Position numbers and translations under genes: made by a program
Shown: piece by piece, positions 51,010 to 58,909 of the stretch
Layout of the letters: each line of letters starts with the position of its first letter
Position numbering within the stretch: position 1 is the stretch's first letter
Notes under the pieces: generated by a model
What the model saw: only the letters and a program-made list of their open reading frames with translations
Told to the model about the DNA's origin: nothing
Database searches by the model: none
From: Clostridia bacterium
GTDB taxonomy: Bacteria; Bacillota; Clostridia; Christensenellales; Borkfalkiaceae
NCBI GenBank assembly: GCA_017545865.1
Contig: JAFWXO010000033.1
Span: 95,915 to 159,914 of the forward strand
Direction: 5' to 3'
DNA: 64,000 nt

Positions 51010-52302
51010 ATGAAAACGGCGCTTAATAAAAATTACAACAAACTTATTTTCATTGGTATATTTTTATATTTTGCATTGATGTTTTCTAAGCAAATATTTA
51101 ACGCCGAGATTATAGAAATTCAAGAAGTTTTCGGTGCGACCGCAACTAACACGAGTTTAGTTATGCTCGTTTATTACGTTACTTACGCTATTAGTCAGTT
51201 TTTACTCGTTTTATTTATTGATAAAATTAAGCTTAGATATTTCCTATTTATAACGCTTTTTATATCTTCTATCCTTACCATTTTAATAGGCGTTGTGGGC
51301 AATATGGGCGCAGGGCTTCCGTTCTTGTTTGTAGTGTTTGCGTTAAACGGCGTGTTGCAAGTTGCAAACTACGCAGGCTTAATGAGAATATTTAGCAAGT
51401 ATTTAAATAGAGAAAAATATATGCTTGCGATGAAGTTTTTCAATATCGCAGCAACGGTATCACTTGCTAGTTCTTACGCTATTTCTTCACTTTTTGTTGC
51501 CCTTTCAAGATGGGATATGCCTTTTATTATATCGGGCTTGATATTCTTAATCTCAGTTCTCGTTTTCTTCTTTGGCTACAAGCCTGTTGTAAGAAAAATC
51601 AAAGAGCTTGGTCACGTTGAACAAAATTCTAAGCAAAAACCCGAAAAGAAAACCACCGTATTATCAATTAAAACTAAGCGTTCAGTAACGGTGTTTATCG
51701 TTTTAATTTGCTTAATCGCGGTGCTTTCAAATTATCTTTATTACGGGCTTAACAACTGGTTCTCTAAACTTTTGTATGACGTTTACGGTATTCCTAAACA
51801 CTATTCAATTCTCGTTAGCGTTGGCGTTTCCGTTCTCACGGCGGTTGCAGGAACTATTGCAATATCTTATTATAGCAAAACGAAAAACGGCAATTTCGTA
51901 ACTACTATCGGATATTTGGGTTTAGGCGCAACGTCAATAGCGCTTGCGTTTACTTACGATTTAAACGTAATTTACGTAATTTTAGTTTGCGTTTTATTCA
52001 TTTGTTTTGCTCAGGCGTTTAAAACTTTATACAACGCCGTTGTAACCTACGAAGTAAAAGAAGTTGTTGACCCTGGCAAATACTCTTTAATGTTTAACGC
52101 TATGGCTTCGATAGCGGCTGGGTGTTCCCCAACGATTATGAGTTTAATGTTTGAAAATTTCGGTTGGAAATTTTCGTTTATGTCGCTTGCGATAGCGTCG
52201 GTATCGCTTGCGTTAGTGTTTGTTTTAGTAAAAATAGCGCAAAAAAATATGATGCACGGTTATTTTGACGATAACCATTTAATAAATGAAGGAGAAATTT
52301 AA
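51010..52302 (+). CDS. Major facilitator superfamily transporter
   Basis: A 430-residue membrane protein with about 12 hydrophobic segments in two halves, separated by a charged loop near residues 200-220 (EQNSKQKPEKKTT). The pattern fits MFS permeases such as the glycerol-3-phosphate/hexose-phosphate branch, for example YYVTYAISQFLLVLFIDKI around 55-73. Substrate is not readable; the fucose-isomerase-like gene that overlaps its stop (TAATG) suggests uptake of a sugar or sugar acid. Confidence 0.85.
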   Translation: MKTALNKNYNKLIFIGIFLYFALMFSKQIFNAEIIEIQEVFGATATNTSLVMLVYYVTYAISQFLLVLFIDKIKLRYFLFITLFISSILTILIGVVGNMGAGLPFLFVVFALNGVLQVANYAGLMRIFSKYLNREKYMLAMKFFNIAATVSLASSYAISSLFVALSRWDMPFIISGLIFLISVLVFFFGYKPVVRKIKELGHVEQNSKQKPEKKTTVLSIKTKRSVTVFIVLICLIAVLSNYLYYGLNNWFSKLLYDVYGIPKHYSILVSVGVSVLTAVAGTIAISYYSKTKNGNFVTTIGYLGLGATSIALAFTYDLNVIYVILVCVLFICFAQAFKTLYNAVVTYEVKEVVDPGKYSLMFNAMASIAAGCSPTIMSLMFENFGWKFSFMSLAIASVSLALVFVLVKIAQKNMMHGYFDDNHLINEGEI

Positions 52303-53639
52303 TGAAGATTGCATTTGCAGGTTTTGGCGAAGTTAACACGCCGATTGAAGTAATAGAGAGAAAGTGTAAAGGTGCGGTTGAAAGCCTTAAAAAAGACGGT
52401 GTTGAACTTTTCCCTTTCTATCCTATACGTGACGATTATGAGGAAACTTACGTTAATAAGGCGGTAGAGTATTTTTCTTCCGTTGAGTTTGACGTGATGG
52501 TACTTTGCGTTGCAGGTTGGATTCCCACTCACGCTATTTTAAAGGTGGCGGATAAGTTCCGCCATAAACCTATGGTGCTTTGGGGACTTTGCGGTTGGTA
52601 TGAAGACGGTAGGCTCGTTACCACTGCCGACCAAGCAGGTACTTCCGCTTGCAGAAAAACTATGAAGGACTTAGGTTATACCTTTAAGTACGTTTACGAT
52701 ATAGTTGGGCTTCCCTCAAAAGCAGATGAAGTTTTATCTTACGCTAAAGCCGCTTCCGTTGCAACTAACATAAGAACGGTTAAAATCGGTCAACTTGGTT
52801 ACCGTGATATGCAACTTTACGGCACTCAGTTTGACGGGGTTTCAGTAAAGAGAGTTTTCGGCGTTGAGATTGAGTGTTTTGAAATGCTTGAAGTTGTTCA
52901 ACGCGCAGAAAAACTTTCAAAAGAAGAGATTGATAAAGTTATCGGTAGAATTAAGGCTTGGAAGTTTGTTAAACAACCAAATGAAGACGCCGTTATAAAC
53001 GCCGCTAAATACTACTTAGCAATCAAGCAAATTGTAAATGAAAGGAACTACTTAGCAGTGTCTTTAAAAGACGTTGACGGGTTTAAGAAACTTTTAGGTT
53101 TCCCCCCTGCGCCTATTTTTACTTTACTTGCGGAAGACGGGGTTTTAACTATCCCTGAAAACGACGCGATGGGCAACGTTACCCAAGCAGTTGTCAATAT
53201 GCTCACCGGTCAAATCGGAGCGTATCTTGAATTTTACGAATTCTTTACCGACGGGGTTTTAGCAGGCGTTCCCGACTACGTTCCAAGCGAAATCGTTGAC
53301 GGTGAAACTACTATTTTACCTGCTGCGTTTGGCGAACTTTCTCAAGGCTTACTCAACGTTTCTAAGGTAAAAACGGGCGAACTTACTATGTGTAGGCTCA
53401 CCACAATCGATAAAAAGTACGTTATGCACTTAGTAAAGGGCGAGGGCGTTACTCCTGAAAGTTGGGAAGAGTGCGGTTGGGATAAACCCGCTCCGCAACT
53501 TCCAAGTTTAAAAGTTAAACTTTCAAGCGTTGAAGATTTTACTCAAAACGTTATGGGGCAACACTATATAATCTCGTATGGCGATAACGTTAAACTCATT
53601 AAAGAATACTGTCAAATCGCAGGAATTGAAATTTTATAA
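52302..53639 (+). CDS. L-fucose/L-arabinose isomerase-like protein
   Basis: A 445-residue protein resembling the fucose isomerase superfamily: an N-terminal Rossmann-like domain with YPIRDDYEETYVNKAVEYF and VLCVAGWIPTHAILKVADK, then VKIGQLGYRDMQLYGTQFDG near residue 165. The C-terminal part has PENDAMGNVTQAVVNMLTG near 290 with acidic residues that may be metal ligands. Many such proteins act on uncommon sugars, so the reaction is left open. It is the second gene of the MFS operon and ends at a bidirectional terminator. Confidence 0.75.
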   Translation: MKIAFAGFGEVNTPIEVIERKCKGAVESLKKDGVELFPFYPIRDDYEETYVNKAVEYFSSVEFDVMVLCVAGWIPTHAILKVADKFRHKPMVLWGLCGWYEDGRLVTTADQAGTSACRKTMKDLGYTFKYVYDIVGLPSKADEVLSYAKAASVATNIRTVKIGQLGYRDMQLYGTQFDGVSVKRVFGVEIECFEMLEVVQRAEKLSKEEIDKVIGRIKAWKFVKQPNEDAVINAAKYYLAIKQIVNERNYLAVSLKDVDGFKKLLGFPPAPIFTLLAEDGVLTIPENDAMGNVTQAVVNMLTGQIGAYLEFYEFFTDGVLAGVPDYVPSEIVDGETTILPAAFGELSQGLLNVSKVKTGELTMCRLTTIDKKYVMHLVKGEGVTPESWEECGWDKPAPQLPSLKVKLSSVEDFTQNVMGQHYIISYGDNVKLIKEYCQIAGIEIL

Positions 53640-53644
53640 TAATT

Positions 53645-53674
53645 AAAACCCACCGAAATTTCGGTGGGTTTTAA
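53645..53674. terminator. Bidirectional terminator between isomerase and AraC genes
   Basis: A perfect stem of about 13 bp (AAAACCCACCGAA with its complement, 53645-53672), A/T tracts on both sides. Confidence 0.9.
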
Positions 53675-54487
53675 TTATTTTTTCTTTTTATATTGATTTG
53701 GCGTTAAGCCGAAACGCCTTCTAAAAAGCCTAATAAAGTTTGAGTAATCTGGAAAACCTGCCTTCATACAAGCCGACATAACGCTCTCTCCACTCTTTAA
53801 TAAAACTCTTGCAAGAGATAATCTTTTAGTTTCAATATAGAGTTTGGGGGAGGTGTTAAAATTGTCTTTAAAAAGCCTGTTTAACGTGCTTGAACTTATA
53901 CAATACTTCTTTGTAAAATAACTAAGCGAATTGATTTCAATTAAGTTTTCCGTTATATCGTCAACTATATTTTTAAGCAGTGGCGACATTGTTGAGTGGT
54001 GCTCCGTTGCGCCGATTTCCTTTCCAAAAACGTCAATCATCTCAAGCATTAAATAAAGCGTTCTAATATCGTCTTTATCTTCAGAAGATTTTATAATATC
54101 AGCGTATAAGGCGGTTAAACGCTCTTTGTTTTCGCCACTTGGGGTAACGTGATTTGTGTTTAACGGATTTAAAAGTTTATTAAAAACAAACTCGCAATCG
54201 GGCTTAAACCAAAAACACAAATGTGAGTGAACTGAGTTAGAATTGAGAATACAGTTGTGCATTTGGTTAGGGCGAGTGATAACGGCATCGCCCGATTTTA
54301 ATTTGTATAAATTATCGTCTACCATAAAGGATGCGTCGCCTTCAAGCAATACGTAAATTTCAAGTGCATCGTCAACGTGCGGAGGGAATACCCTAGCGTT
54401 ATAAACGTCGCTTTGACTATTTGTGTAATATGACACCGAGAAGTCGCTTATGCTCGGTATTTGTAATGAAAGATTATCTTGTGCCAT
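53675..54487 (-). CDS. AraC-family transcriptional regulator
   Basis: A 270-residue regulator. The N-terminal cupin (about residues 20-115) includes FPPHVDDALEIYVLLEGDASF and KSGDAVITRPNQMHNC. The C-terminal AraC domain (about 170-268) has two helix-turn-helix motifs, with YFTKKYCISSSTLNRLFKDN and ending FPDYSNFIRLFRRRFGLTPN. Such proteins activate sugar-use genes on ligand binding. It converges on the MFS-isomerase operon, its probable target. Its ATG lies 3 nt after the end of the tail left by the interrupted oxidoreductase gene. Confidence 0.9.
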   Translation of the reverse strand: MAQDNLSLQIPSISDFSVSYYTNSQSDVYNARVFPPHVDDALEIYVLLEGDASFMVDDNLYKLKSGDAVITRPNQMHNCILNSNSVHSHLCFWFKPDCEFVFNKLLNPLNTNHVTPSGENKERLTALYADIIKSSEDKDDIRTLYLMLEMIDVFGKEIGATEHHSTMSPLLKNIVDDITENLIEINSLSYFTKKYCISSSTLNRLFKDNFNTSPKLYIETKRLSLARVLLKSGESVMSACMKAGFPDYSNFIRLFRRRFGLTPNQYKKKK

Positions 54488-54489
54488 AA

Positions 54490-54591
54490 TTATTCCGTTT
54501 TAAATTTCTTTTTATCGAATTTGCAAATTCGCTGAACGGCAAACTTGCCTGTAATTAATGCAGGTGGCATACCTCCGCTTCGGAAAATGCC
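54490..54591 (-). pseudogene. Detached C-terminal segment of the CrtI-like oxidoreductase
   Basis: Directly after the TAA at 54594-54592 the same frame continues for 33 codons to a second TAA (54492-54490). The segment contains GGMPPALITGKFAVQRICK, which is the conserved C-terminus of phytoene-desaturase-like proteins, where the FAD-contacting GG and the last helix lie. In homologs the residue at the stop position is typically Gln in an AGQW/SGQ context, so a CAA-to-TAA change would explain it. The tail looks undecayed. Confidence 0.75.
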
Positions 54592-55986
54592 TTAACCTGA
54601 AAGTATAAAGTTTTTAAGCCCTTTGATTACGCCCTTTTGCATAAGAGATTTACCCTCAGCCGTATGAACGAAGCCTTGGAAAGAGCCGTGCCTTGTGTTG
54701 AGATAGCGCTCGTAAGTGAGCGGAGAGATAACGTCAATAATCTCAACTTTACCTAAAAGATCGGGGTATTTTTCAATATAAACGCTTAAAAGCTGTTCGG
54801 CAATTTTTTGCTTTTCAGCCTTGTAATCGCCCGTTTCTTTAACGTTTTTCCACCAGTAATAAGTTTTATCGTTACCAGAGAGAGTTGCTTGAACAACGGT
54901 ATAGCCTTCAGGAGCTTTAAGCGTTTTATCGTAAGAGTAATTTCTAAAAGAAACGCTATTGTAATCTTTTTCTAACGTGATAGGCTTATTTAGATAAACA
55001 ACGTGCGATAGCGGTGCGCTTGATAAGTCCGCCTGAACTTTAAACACGGCGGTGGTATAAGTGTAGGTGGGGTAAGTTTTTTCATCTTTAAGCCTTAAAT
55101 CAATAGATTTTAAGGGGTATTTGCCTTCAAGTAGCGTCTTTAAACAATGTTCAACGGGAGTTGAAGAAACTATATAATCGCCGTTTATAATTTCGCCGTT
55201 TTTAAGTGTAACGCCCGTTGCAACGCCGCTGTAAACGTTGATTTTTTGAGCTTCTGATAAATATTTAACTTCTCCGCCGAGCGATAAGAATTTTTCTTGC
55301 ATACGCCTTATAATTTCAACCGAACCGCCTATCGGAATACCGCCGTTTCTATTTGAAACGTGCCCAAGCATATATAAGAAGCTCATAAAGTTATAGTCTG
55401 CCGACATTGCGTCCGCCAACCATTTTGAAAGGTAGGGATTTTTAAATTTTTTGGCGTAGTCCGCGCAAGATAATTTAGAAGTTTTTGCAACGTAATAATA
55501 ATCGCCAAGCATAGTAAAGGCAATTTTTAAAAGGTCGAAAAGGTTCATTAAATCAACGGGTTTATGAACTGGACCTTCAATTTTTCTAAAACGTTTAACG
55601 AGTTTGCAAAACTTTTTAATTTGCCTTTCATCTTCCGGGGCAAAGTCTATAAGTTCCTTTTCAAGCTTATCTGTATCCGCCCAAACGGTAAATTTTTTAT
55701 CGCCGAAATCAATGGTGTGAAAATCGTTTTGGAAAAAGAAAGGAGAGTCTTTTGAGATTGCGCCAACGTCGTTCCATAAGCCGAAAAAGTTTGAAGTTTC
55801 CTTAATACCAGCCATCCAGTGGATACATCCGTCAATATAACAGCCTTTTCTCTCCCAACCTATGCACGCTCCGCCAAGAACGTGGTTTTTTTCTAAAATA
55901 ACGGCGTCGTACCCGTTTAGTTTAGCGTAAATTCCGCTTGTTAACCCCGAAATACCGCCACCGATTATAATTACTGTTTTTTTCAT
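54592..55986 (-). CDS. Phytoene-desaturase-like FAD oxidoreductase, interrupted by an in-frame TAA
   Basis: A 464-residue CrtI-like flavoprotein with TVIIIGGGISGLTSGIYAKL at residues 4-23, the FAD loop LGGACIGWERKGCYIDGCIH, and GGIPIGGSVEIIRRMQEKFL near 215. It ends GVIKGLKNFILSG, just where homologs enter the last FAD-binding motif; the missing 33 residues follow in frame beyond the stop. The visible product would lack part of the FAD site. It may be a fresh pseudogene or a read-through case. The BFD-like ferredoxin gene lies upstream, separated by a terminator; a carotenoid role is not implied. Confidence 0.82.
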   Translation of the reverse strand: MKKTVIIIGGGISGLTSGIYAKLNGYDAVILEKNHVLGGACIGWERKGCYIDGCIHWMAGIKETSNFFGLWNDVGAISKDSPFFFQNDFHTIDFGDKKFTVWADTDKLEKELIDFAPEDERQIKKFCKLVKRFRKIEGPVHKPVDLMNLFDLLKIAFTMLGDYYYVAKTSKLSCADYAKKFKNPYLSKWLADAMSADYNFMSFLYMLGHVSNRNGGIPIGGSVEIIRRMQEKFLSLGGEVKYLSEAQKINVYSGVATGVTLKNGEIINGDYIVSSTPVEHCLKTLLEGKYPLKSIDLRLKDEKTYPTYTYTTAVFKVQADLSSAPLSHVVYLNKPITLEKDYNSVSFRNYSYDKTLKAPEGYTVVQATLSGNDKTYYWWKNVKETGDYKAEKQKIAEQLLSVYIEKYPDLLGKVEIIDVISPLTYERYLNTRHGSFQGFVHTAEGKSLMQKGVIKGLKNFILSG

Positions 55987-56000
55987 TAAAACCTATAAAA

Positions 56001-56024
56001 AAGGCTATTCAAACGAATAGCCTT
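56001..56024 (-). terminator. Terminator between the BFD-like and CrtI-like genes
   Basis: AAGGCTATTC (56001-56010) pairs with 56015-56024, loop AAAC, with six Ts on the minus strand. It would attenuate transcription into the CrtI-like gene. Confidence 0.8.
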
Positions 56025-56035
56025 GATAATTTATT

Positions 56036-56233
56036 TTAGCCCATCATTACGTCAGAAATTATTTGAAGCACTTTATCGTGGCAACCACCGCAACCAGTAG
56101 AGCAGTGGGTTATTGCTTGAACTTTGTCAAAAAGAGACAAAACGTCTTCAAACTTGTCTAATCCTTCAAGTGCGCTCGCAATACTATCGTAACTAACTTG
56201 CATGCAGTTGCAAACAATGTAATTTTCCTTCAT
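56036..56233 (-). CDS. BFD-like [2Fe-2S]-binding protein
   Basis: A 65-residue protein with the cysteine layout of bacterioferritin-associated ferredoxin domains: Cys8 and Cys10 in IVCNCMQVS, then HCSTGCGGCHDKV with three closely spaced cysteines near 44-51. Such domains carry a [2Fe-2S] cluster and often accompany or are fused to FAD/NAD oxidoreductases. The CrtI-like gene downstream may be its partner. A consensus AGGAG site and a perfect TTGACA/TATAAT promoter suggest high expression. Confidence 0.85.
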   Translation of the reverse strand: MKENYIVCNCMQVSYDSIASALEGLDKFEDVLSLFDKVQAITHCSTGCGGCHDKVLQIISDVMMG

Positions 56234-56275
56234 ATCAAAATCTCCTAAGTAGTAATAATTATTTTGAACACGTTA

Positions 56276-56304
56276 ATTATAGCACGATGAACTTTAAGTG
56301 TCAA
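56276..56304 (-). promoter_or_regulatory. Promoter of the BFD-like gene
   Basis: On the minus strand, TTGACA (56304-56299), 17-bp spacer, TATAAT (56281-56276); both perfect. Confidence 0.85.
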
Positions 56305-56343
56305 CAAAGATAATGAAAAAGGTTTGAATTTTATATTATGCTT

Positions 56344-57210
56344 TTAAAACTCGTTAACTTCTTTTTCAGTTGGTATAGAGAGTTGAGCGCCCTTTTTAGT
56401 GCAGGCAATACTTGCCGCTTTGCTCCCGTATTCACACGCTTTTTCTAAACTTTCCCCGCGGGATAAATAAACGGCAAGCCCACCGCAAAGCGTGTCGCCT
56501 GCGGCAGTGGTGTCAACCACCGACACGTCAATACAAGGATATACCGTTGCGCCGTTTTTATCACATATTTCATAACCGTTCCCACCGAGAGTGGTCACGA
56601 TTTTAGTTATTCCGCTATCAAATAAGCGCTCTTTTCCGCCAAGAATTTCCATCTCCGTTTCGTTGGGAGTGATAAGGTCAACGTACTTTAAATAAGGGAT
56701 AATATCTTCGTTTGCAGGCGCGGGATTAAGAATTGTAAACATACCTTTTTCCTTTGCCCTTTGTAGCCCGTAACCAACCGTTTCAATAGGCGTTTCAAGT
56801 TGAACTAAGAACACGTCGTTTTCGGATGCGGAAGTTAAAAAACGGTCAACGTCTTCTTTTGAAACAAAGGCGTTTGCGCCCTTATCGATAATTATTCTAT
56901 TGTCGTTTTGCGAGAGAATTATAACGGCTGTTCCCGTTGGCGCGTCGGCAATTTTTTTAACGCAATCAACGTTGACTTGAGCGGTTTTAAGATTAGAGAG
57001 CAAAGTTTCGCCAAAACCGTCCTTCCCAACTGCTCCGCACATAAAAACTTTCCCGCCGAGTTTGCTTGCAGCGGTTGCTTGGTTTGCTCCTTTACCGCCA
57101 CCGTTGATTATAAAATTACTGCCTATTATCGTTTCGCCCTTTTTAGGAACGCAAGGGCTTTCAATGCAAAGGTCGGTATTTAAACTGCCTAAAACGTAAA
57201 TATTTTTCAT
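56344..57210 (-). CDS. rbsK: Ribokinase
   Basis: A 288-residue PfkB-family kinase: NIYVLGSLNTDLCIESPCVP at the start, NGGGKGANQATAASKLGG at about 36-53 (sugar-binding GGKGANQA), and VDTTAAGDTLCGGLAVYLSR near 235 with the catalytic Asp. It phosphorylates ribose at O5. The nucleoside hydrolase gene lies 9 nt upstream, so ribose released from nucleosides is the likely substrate; deoxyribose or another pentose remains possible. Confidence 0.92.
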   Translation of the reverse strand: MKNIYVLGSLNTDLCIESPCVPKKGETIIGSNFIINGGGKGANQATAASKLGGKVFMCGAVGKDGFGETLLSNLKTAQVNVDCVKKIADAPTGTAVIILSQNDNRIIIDKGANAFVSKEDVDRFLTSASENDVFLVQLETPIETVGYGLQRAKEKGMFTILNPAPANEDIIPYLKYVDLITPNETEMEILGGKERLFDSGITKIVTTLGGNGYEICDKNGATVYPCIDVSVVDTTAAGDTLCGGLAVYLSRGESLEKACEYGSKAASIACTKKGAQLSIPTEKEVNEF

Positions 57211-57219
57211 TAACTTAAC

Positions 57220-58131
57220 TTAGGAGCGAAGTTTAGAATTTATAACGCTCGCTATTTCCTTATATTGTTTTTTTAATAATAGTATATGAGATTTGCCTTC
57301 GCAAGCCTTAAACTTTGTAACGCCGTCATTATCAATCGTTACTTTTCCGCTTGGCGAAAAACAAAAATAATCATCGCAGTTTTCAGTTGCTAAAAGGCAG
57401 GTTATAGGGTCCCAACTATCTCGCTTATATCCGTTTATATCCGCGCCGAGATAAATAGCGTGCTGCTCCATAGCATACCAAACGGGGTTGTTGCCAACTT
57501 CCATATTAGAATAAACTTCAAACCCCGCTTCCCAAGGAATAAAGTAAATATCATTAGGGAAATTTTCAGTTACCATTTGAGCAGACTTTATATCTTGCAA
57601 AATATTCCACTCTGCAAAAAGTTCTTCACGTGGTTTTCCTAAAACGTTGTAATTTTCAATAAAACTTCCACCCATAACGTAAAGCGCTTCAATTTTTTCT
57701 CTTGCAAGTTCGATGCCTGATTTATTTGAAATTTCATCGGGAGCGCTTTCTAAAAACCTTCTAACGTTTACTAGCGGACCTATTGCGATAAACGTTACCT
57801 TTTCAGTTAAAGACGACAATTTTTTTCTTAAAAGTTTTACCGCGTCCACCTTTTCAACGCTTTGGCAAAATTTAGTTTTAACGGCGGTTGCGTAAGTATT
57901 AACGTCGTCGCATAAAAGTTTCGGGGTTGCCATCGCTCCTATATCAACTTGAGCGTTATAATAGTTGCAAATTGCCTTTACGGTTTCAGGTGCGCCGTCC
58001 CTTGTTGAACACGTTGTAACTAAAATAAGTTCACACTCCTTTTTAACGTGCTTTTCTAAAAGCAAAGCAAGGGCAACGGCATCGTCACAATCAATTCCTA
58101 TATCCGTATCTAAAACTATTTTTTTAACCAT
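57220..58131 (-). CDS. Nucleoside hydrolase (IunH family)
   Basis: A 303-residue N-ribohydrolase with the calcium-binding DTDIGIDCDDAVALA at residues 8-22, the central VTFIAIGPLVNVRRFL, and YVMGGSFIENYN near 150. These hydrolases split nucleosides into base and ribose. The stretch DSWDPITCLLATE near 240 supplies the C-terminal Asp ligand. It is the first gene of the operon, with ribokinase next, forming a compact nucleoside salvage unit. Base specificity is not readable. Confidence 0.9.
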   Translation of the reverse strand: MVKKIVLDTDIGIDCDDAVALALLLEKHVKKECELILVTTCSTRDGAPETVKAICNYYNAQVDIGAMATPKLLCDDVNTYATAVKTKFCQSVEKVDAVKLLRKKLSSLTEKVTFIAIGPLVNVRRFLESAPDEISNKSGIELAREKIEALYVMGGSFIENYNVLGKPREELFAEWNILQDIKSAQMVTENFPNDIYFIPWEAGFEVYSNMEVGNNPVWYAMEQHAIYLGADINGYKRDSWDPITCLLATENCDDYFCFSPSGKVTIDNDGVTKFKACEGKSHILLLKKQYKEIASVINSKLRS

Positions 58132-58163
58132 TTAAACTTTCCTTTATAAAACGCGTTAAGAAA

Positions 58164-58192
58164 ATTATAACATCATAAAACCTTTCAGTCAA
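58164..58192 (-). promoter_or_regulatory. Promoter of the nucleoside hydrolase-ribokinase operon
   Basis: On the minus strand, TTGACT (58192-58187), 17-bp spacer, TATAAT (58169-58164). Confidence 0.8.
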
Positions 58193-58217
58193 TATTCAAA
58201 CGGCGGTTGGCATTGTG

Positions 58218-58266
58218 CTGGCTAGTTACCGCTACGCGGATAACCGAACTACGTTCGTAATCTCAC
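58218..58266. repeat. Short-hairpin pair shared with the 62982 region
   Basis: TTACCGC-TAC-GCGGATAA and CGAAC-TAC-GTTCG, then TAATCTCAC, the same kind of spacer as in the array at 25237. Two blocks, CTGGCTAGTTACCGCT and GCGGATAACCGAAC, are identical to 62982-62997 and 63001-63014. Confidence 0.8.
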
Positions 58267-58281
58267 GGCAAGCAAAAAGAG

Positions 58282-58312
58282 CCCAAAACACTACGTTTTG
58301 GGTTGTTTTTTT
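58282..58312. terminator. Terminator-like hairpin next to the repeat
   Basis: CCCAAAAC (58282-58289) pairs with GTTTTGGG (58295-58302), loop ACTAC, then TTGTTTTTTT. No plus-strand gene ends here, so its owner is unclear. Confidence 0.6.
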
Positions 58313-58348
58313 GCTTTTTTTTCGGACGTTGATTAAATTTTAATCGCT

Positions 58349-58450
58349 GTTCTAACCTCGTGGGTTAGAACAAAGTGTATCTTTTTTTATAGTATTAATA
58401 CTAAAAGTGCAAAACGCCAAAAACGGCTTGTTCTAACCCCTGTTCTAACC
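58349..58450. repeat. Four copies of the 9-mer GTTCTAACC
   Basis: Direct copies lie at 58349-58357, 58430-58438 and 58442-58450, with an inverted copy at 58363-58371. A 14-bp palindrome, TAGTATTAATACTA (about 58390-58403), lies between them. The last copies replace the 3' part of a PHP gene. Confidence 0.85.
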
Positions 58451-58697
58451 CAACGTGCAGTTCCGTTTGCCCGTATACGGAAGAAATTTCAACACCGCCA
58501 ATCCCTTCAACCCCATAATTTTTGCTCGCGCTTAAAAAACTTTCTAAGCCGTCAACGGTATTGTGGTCGGTAAGGGCAACAGCCGACAACCCAGACTCTT
58601 TTGCAAGGCGCAAAATTTGTTCGGGAGTTAACGTTCCGTCTGAAAAAGTTGAGTGAACGTGCAAATCGCATAATTTTTCGTTTAATGTTTCTATCAT
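58401..58697 (-). pseudogene. Truncated PHP-domain gene
   Basis: The first about 76 codons encode a normal PHP N-terminus: CDLHVHSTFSDGTLTPEQIL, VALTDHNTVDGLESF and GGVEISSVYGQTELHV. The last 22 codons are the repeat sequence read through as VGLEQGLEQAVFGVLHF. Full-length relatives are near 270-280 residues, so about two thirds, including later metal ligands, are gone. The break is at about 58455, exactly where the GTTCTAACC repeats start. The frame is open but the product is unlikely to work. Confidence 0.82.
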
Positions 58698-58857
58698 AAT
58701 TAAGCCCTGCTTTATACTTTTTACTTAATGATACCACAACCATTATAAAATATCAATTATCTACTAAAAATAATGCAACGAAAATATCCCTTTTTGCTTT
58801 TAAGTATTGAAAAACCTTATGCCCTATGCTACACTATTATAAAAAATAAAATTACGC

Positions 58858-58886
58858 TTGAAATAAGGTTGGTTATAGTTTATAAT
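58858..58886 (+). promoter_or_regulatory. Promoter of the GH78-like gene
   Basis: TTGAAA (58858-58863), 17-bp spacer, TATAAT (58881-58886). A second candidate lies upstream: TTGAAA at about 58807 with TACACT 17 bp later. Confidence 0.7.
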
Positions 58887-58909
58887 ATTTCTTTATAAGG
58901 AGTAGGCGT

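Noticed and set aside
54515-54590. Palindromes such as CGAATTTGCAAATTCG and CCGCTTCGG that look like another mini-hairpin array
   Set aside because: In the minus frame this stretch encodes the conserved C-terminus of the interrupted CrtI-like protein, so coding explains it better, and the spacer motif of the other arrays is missing.
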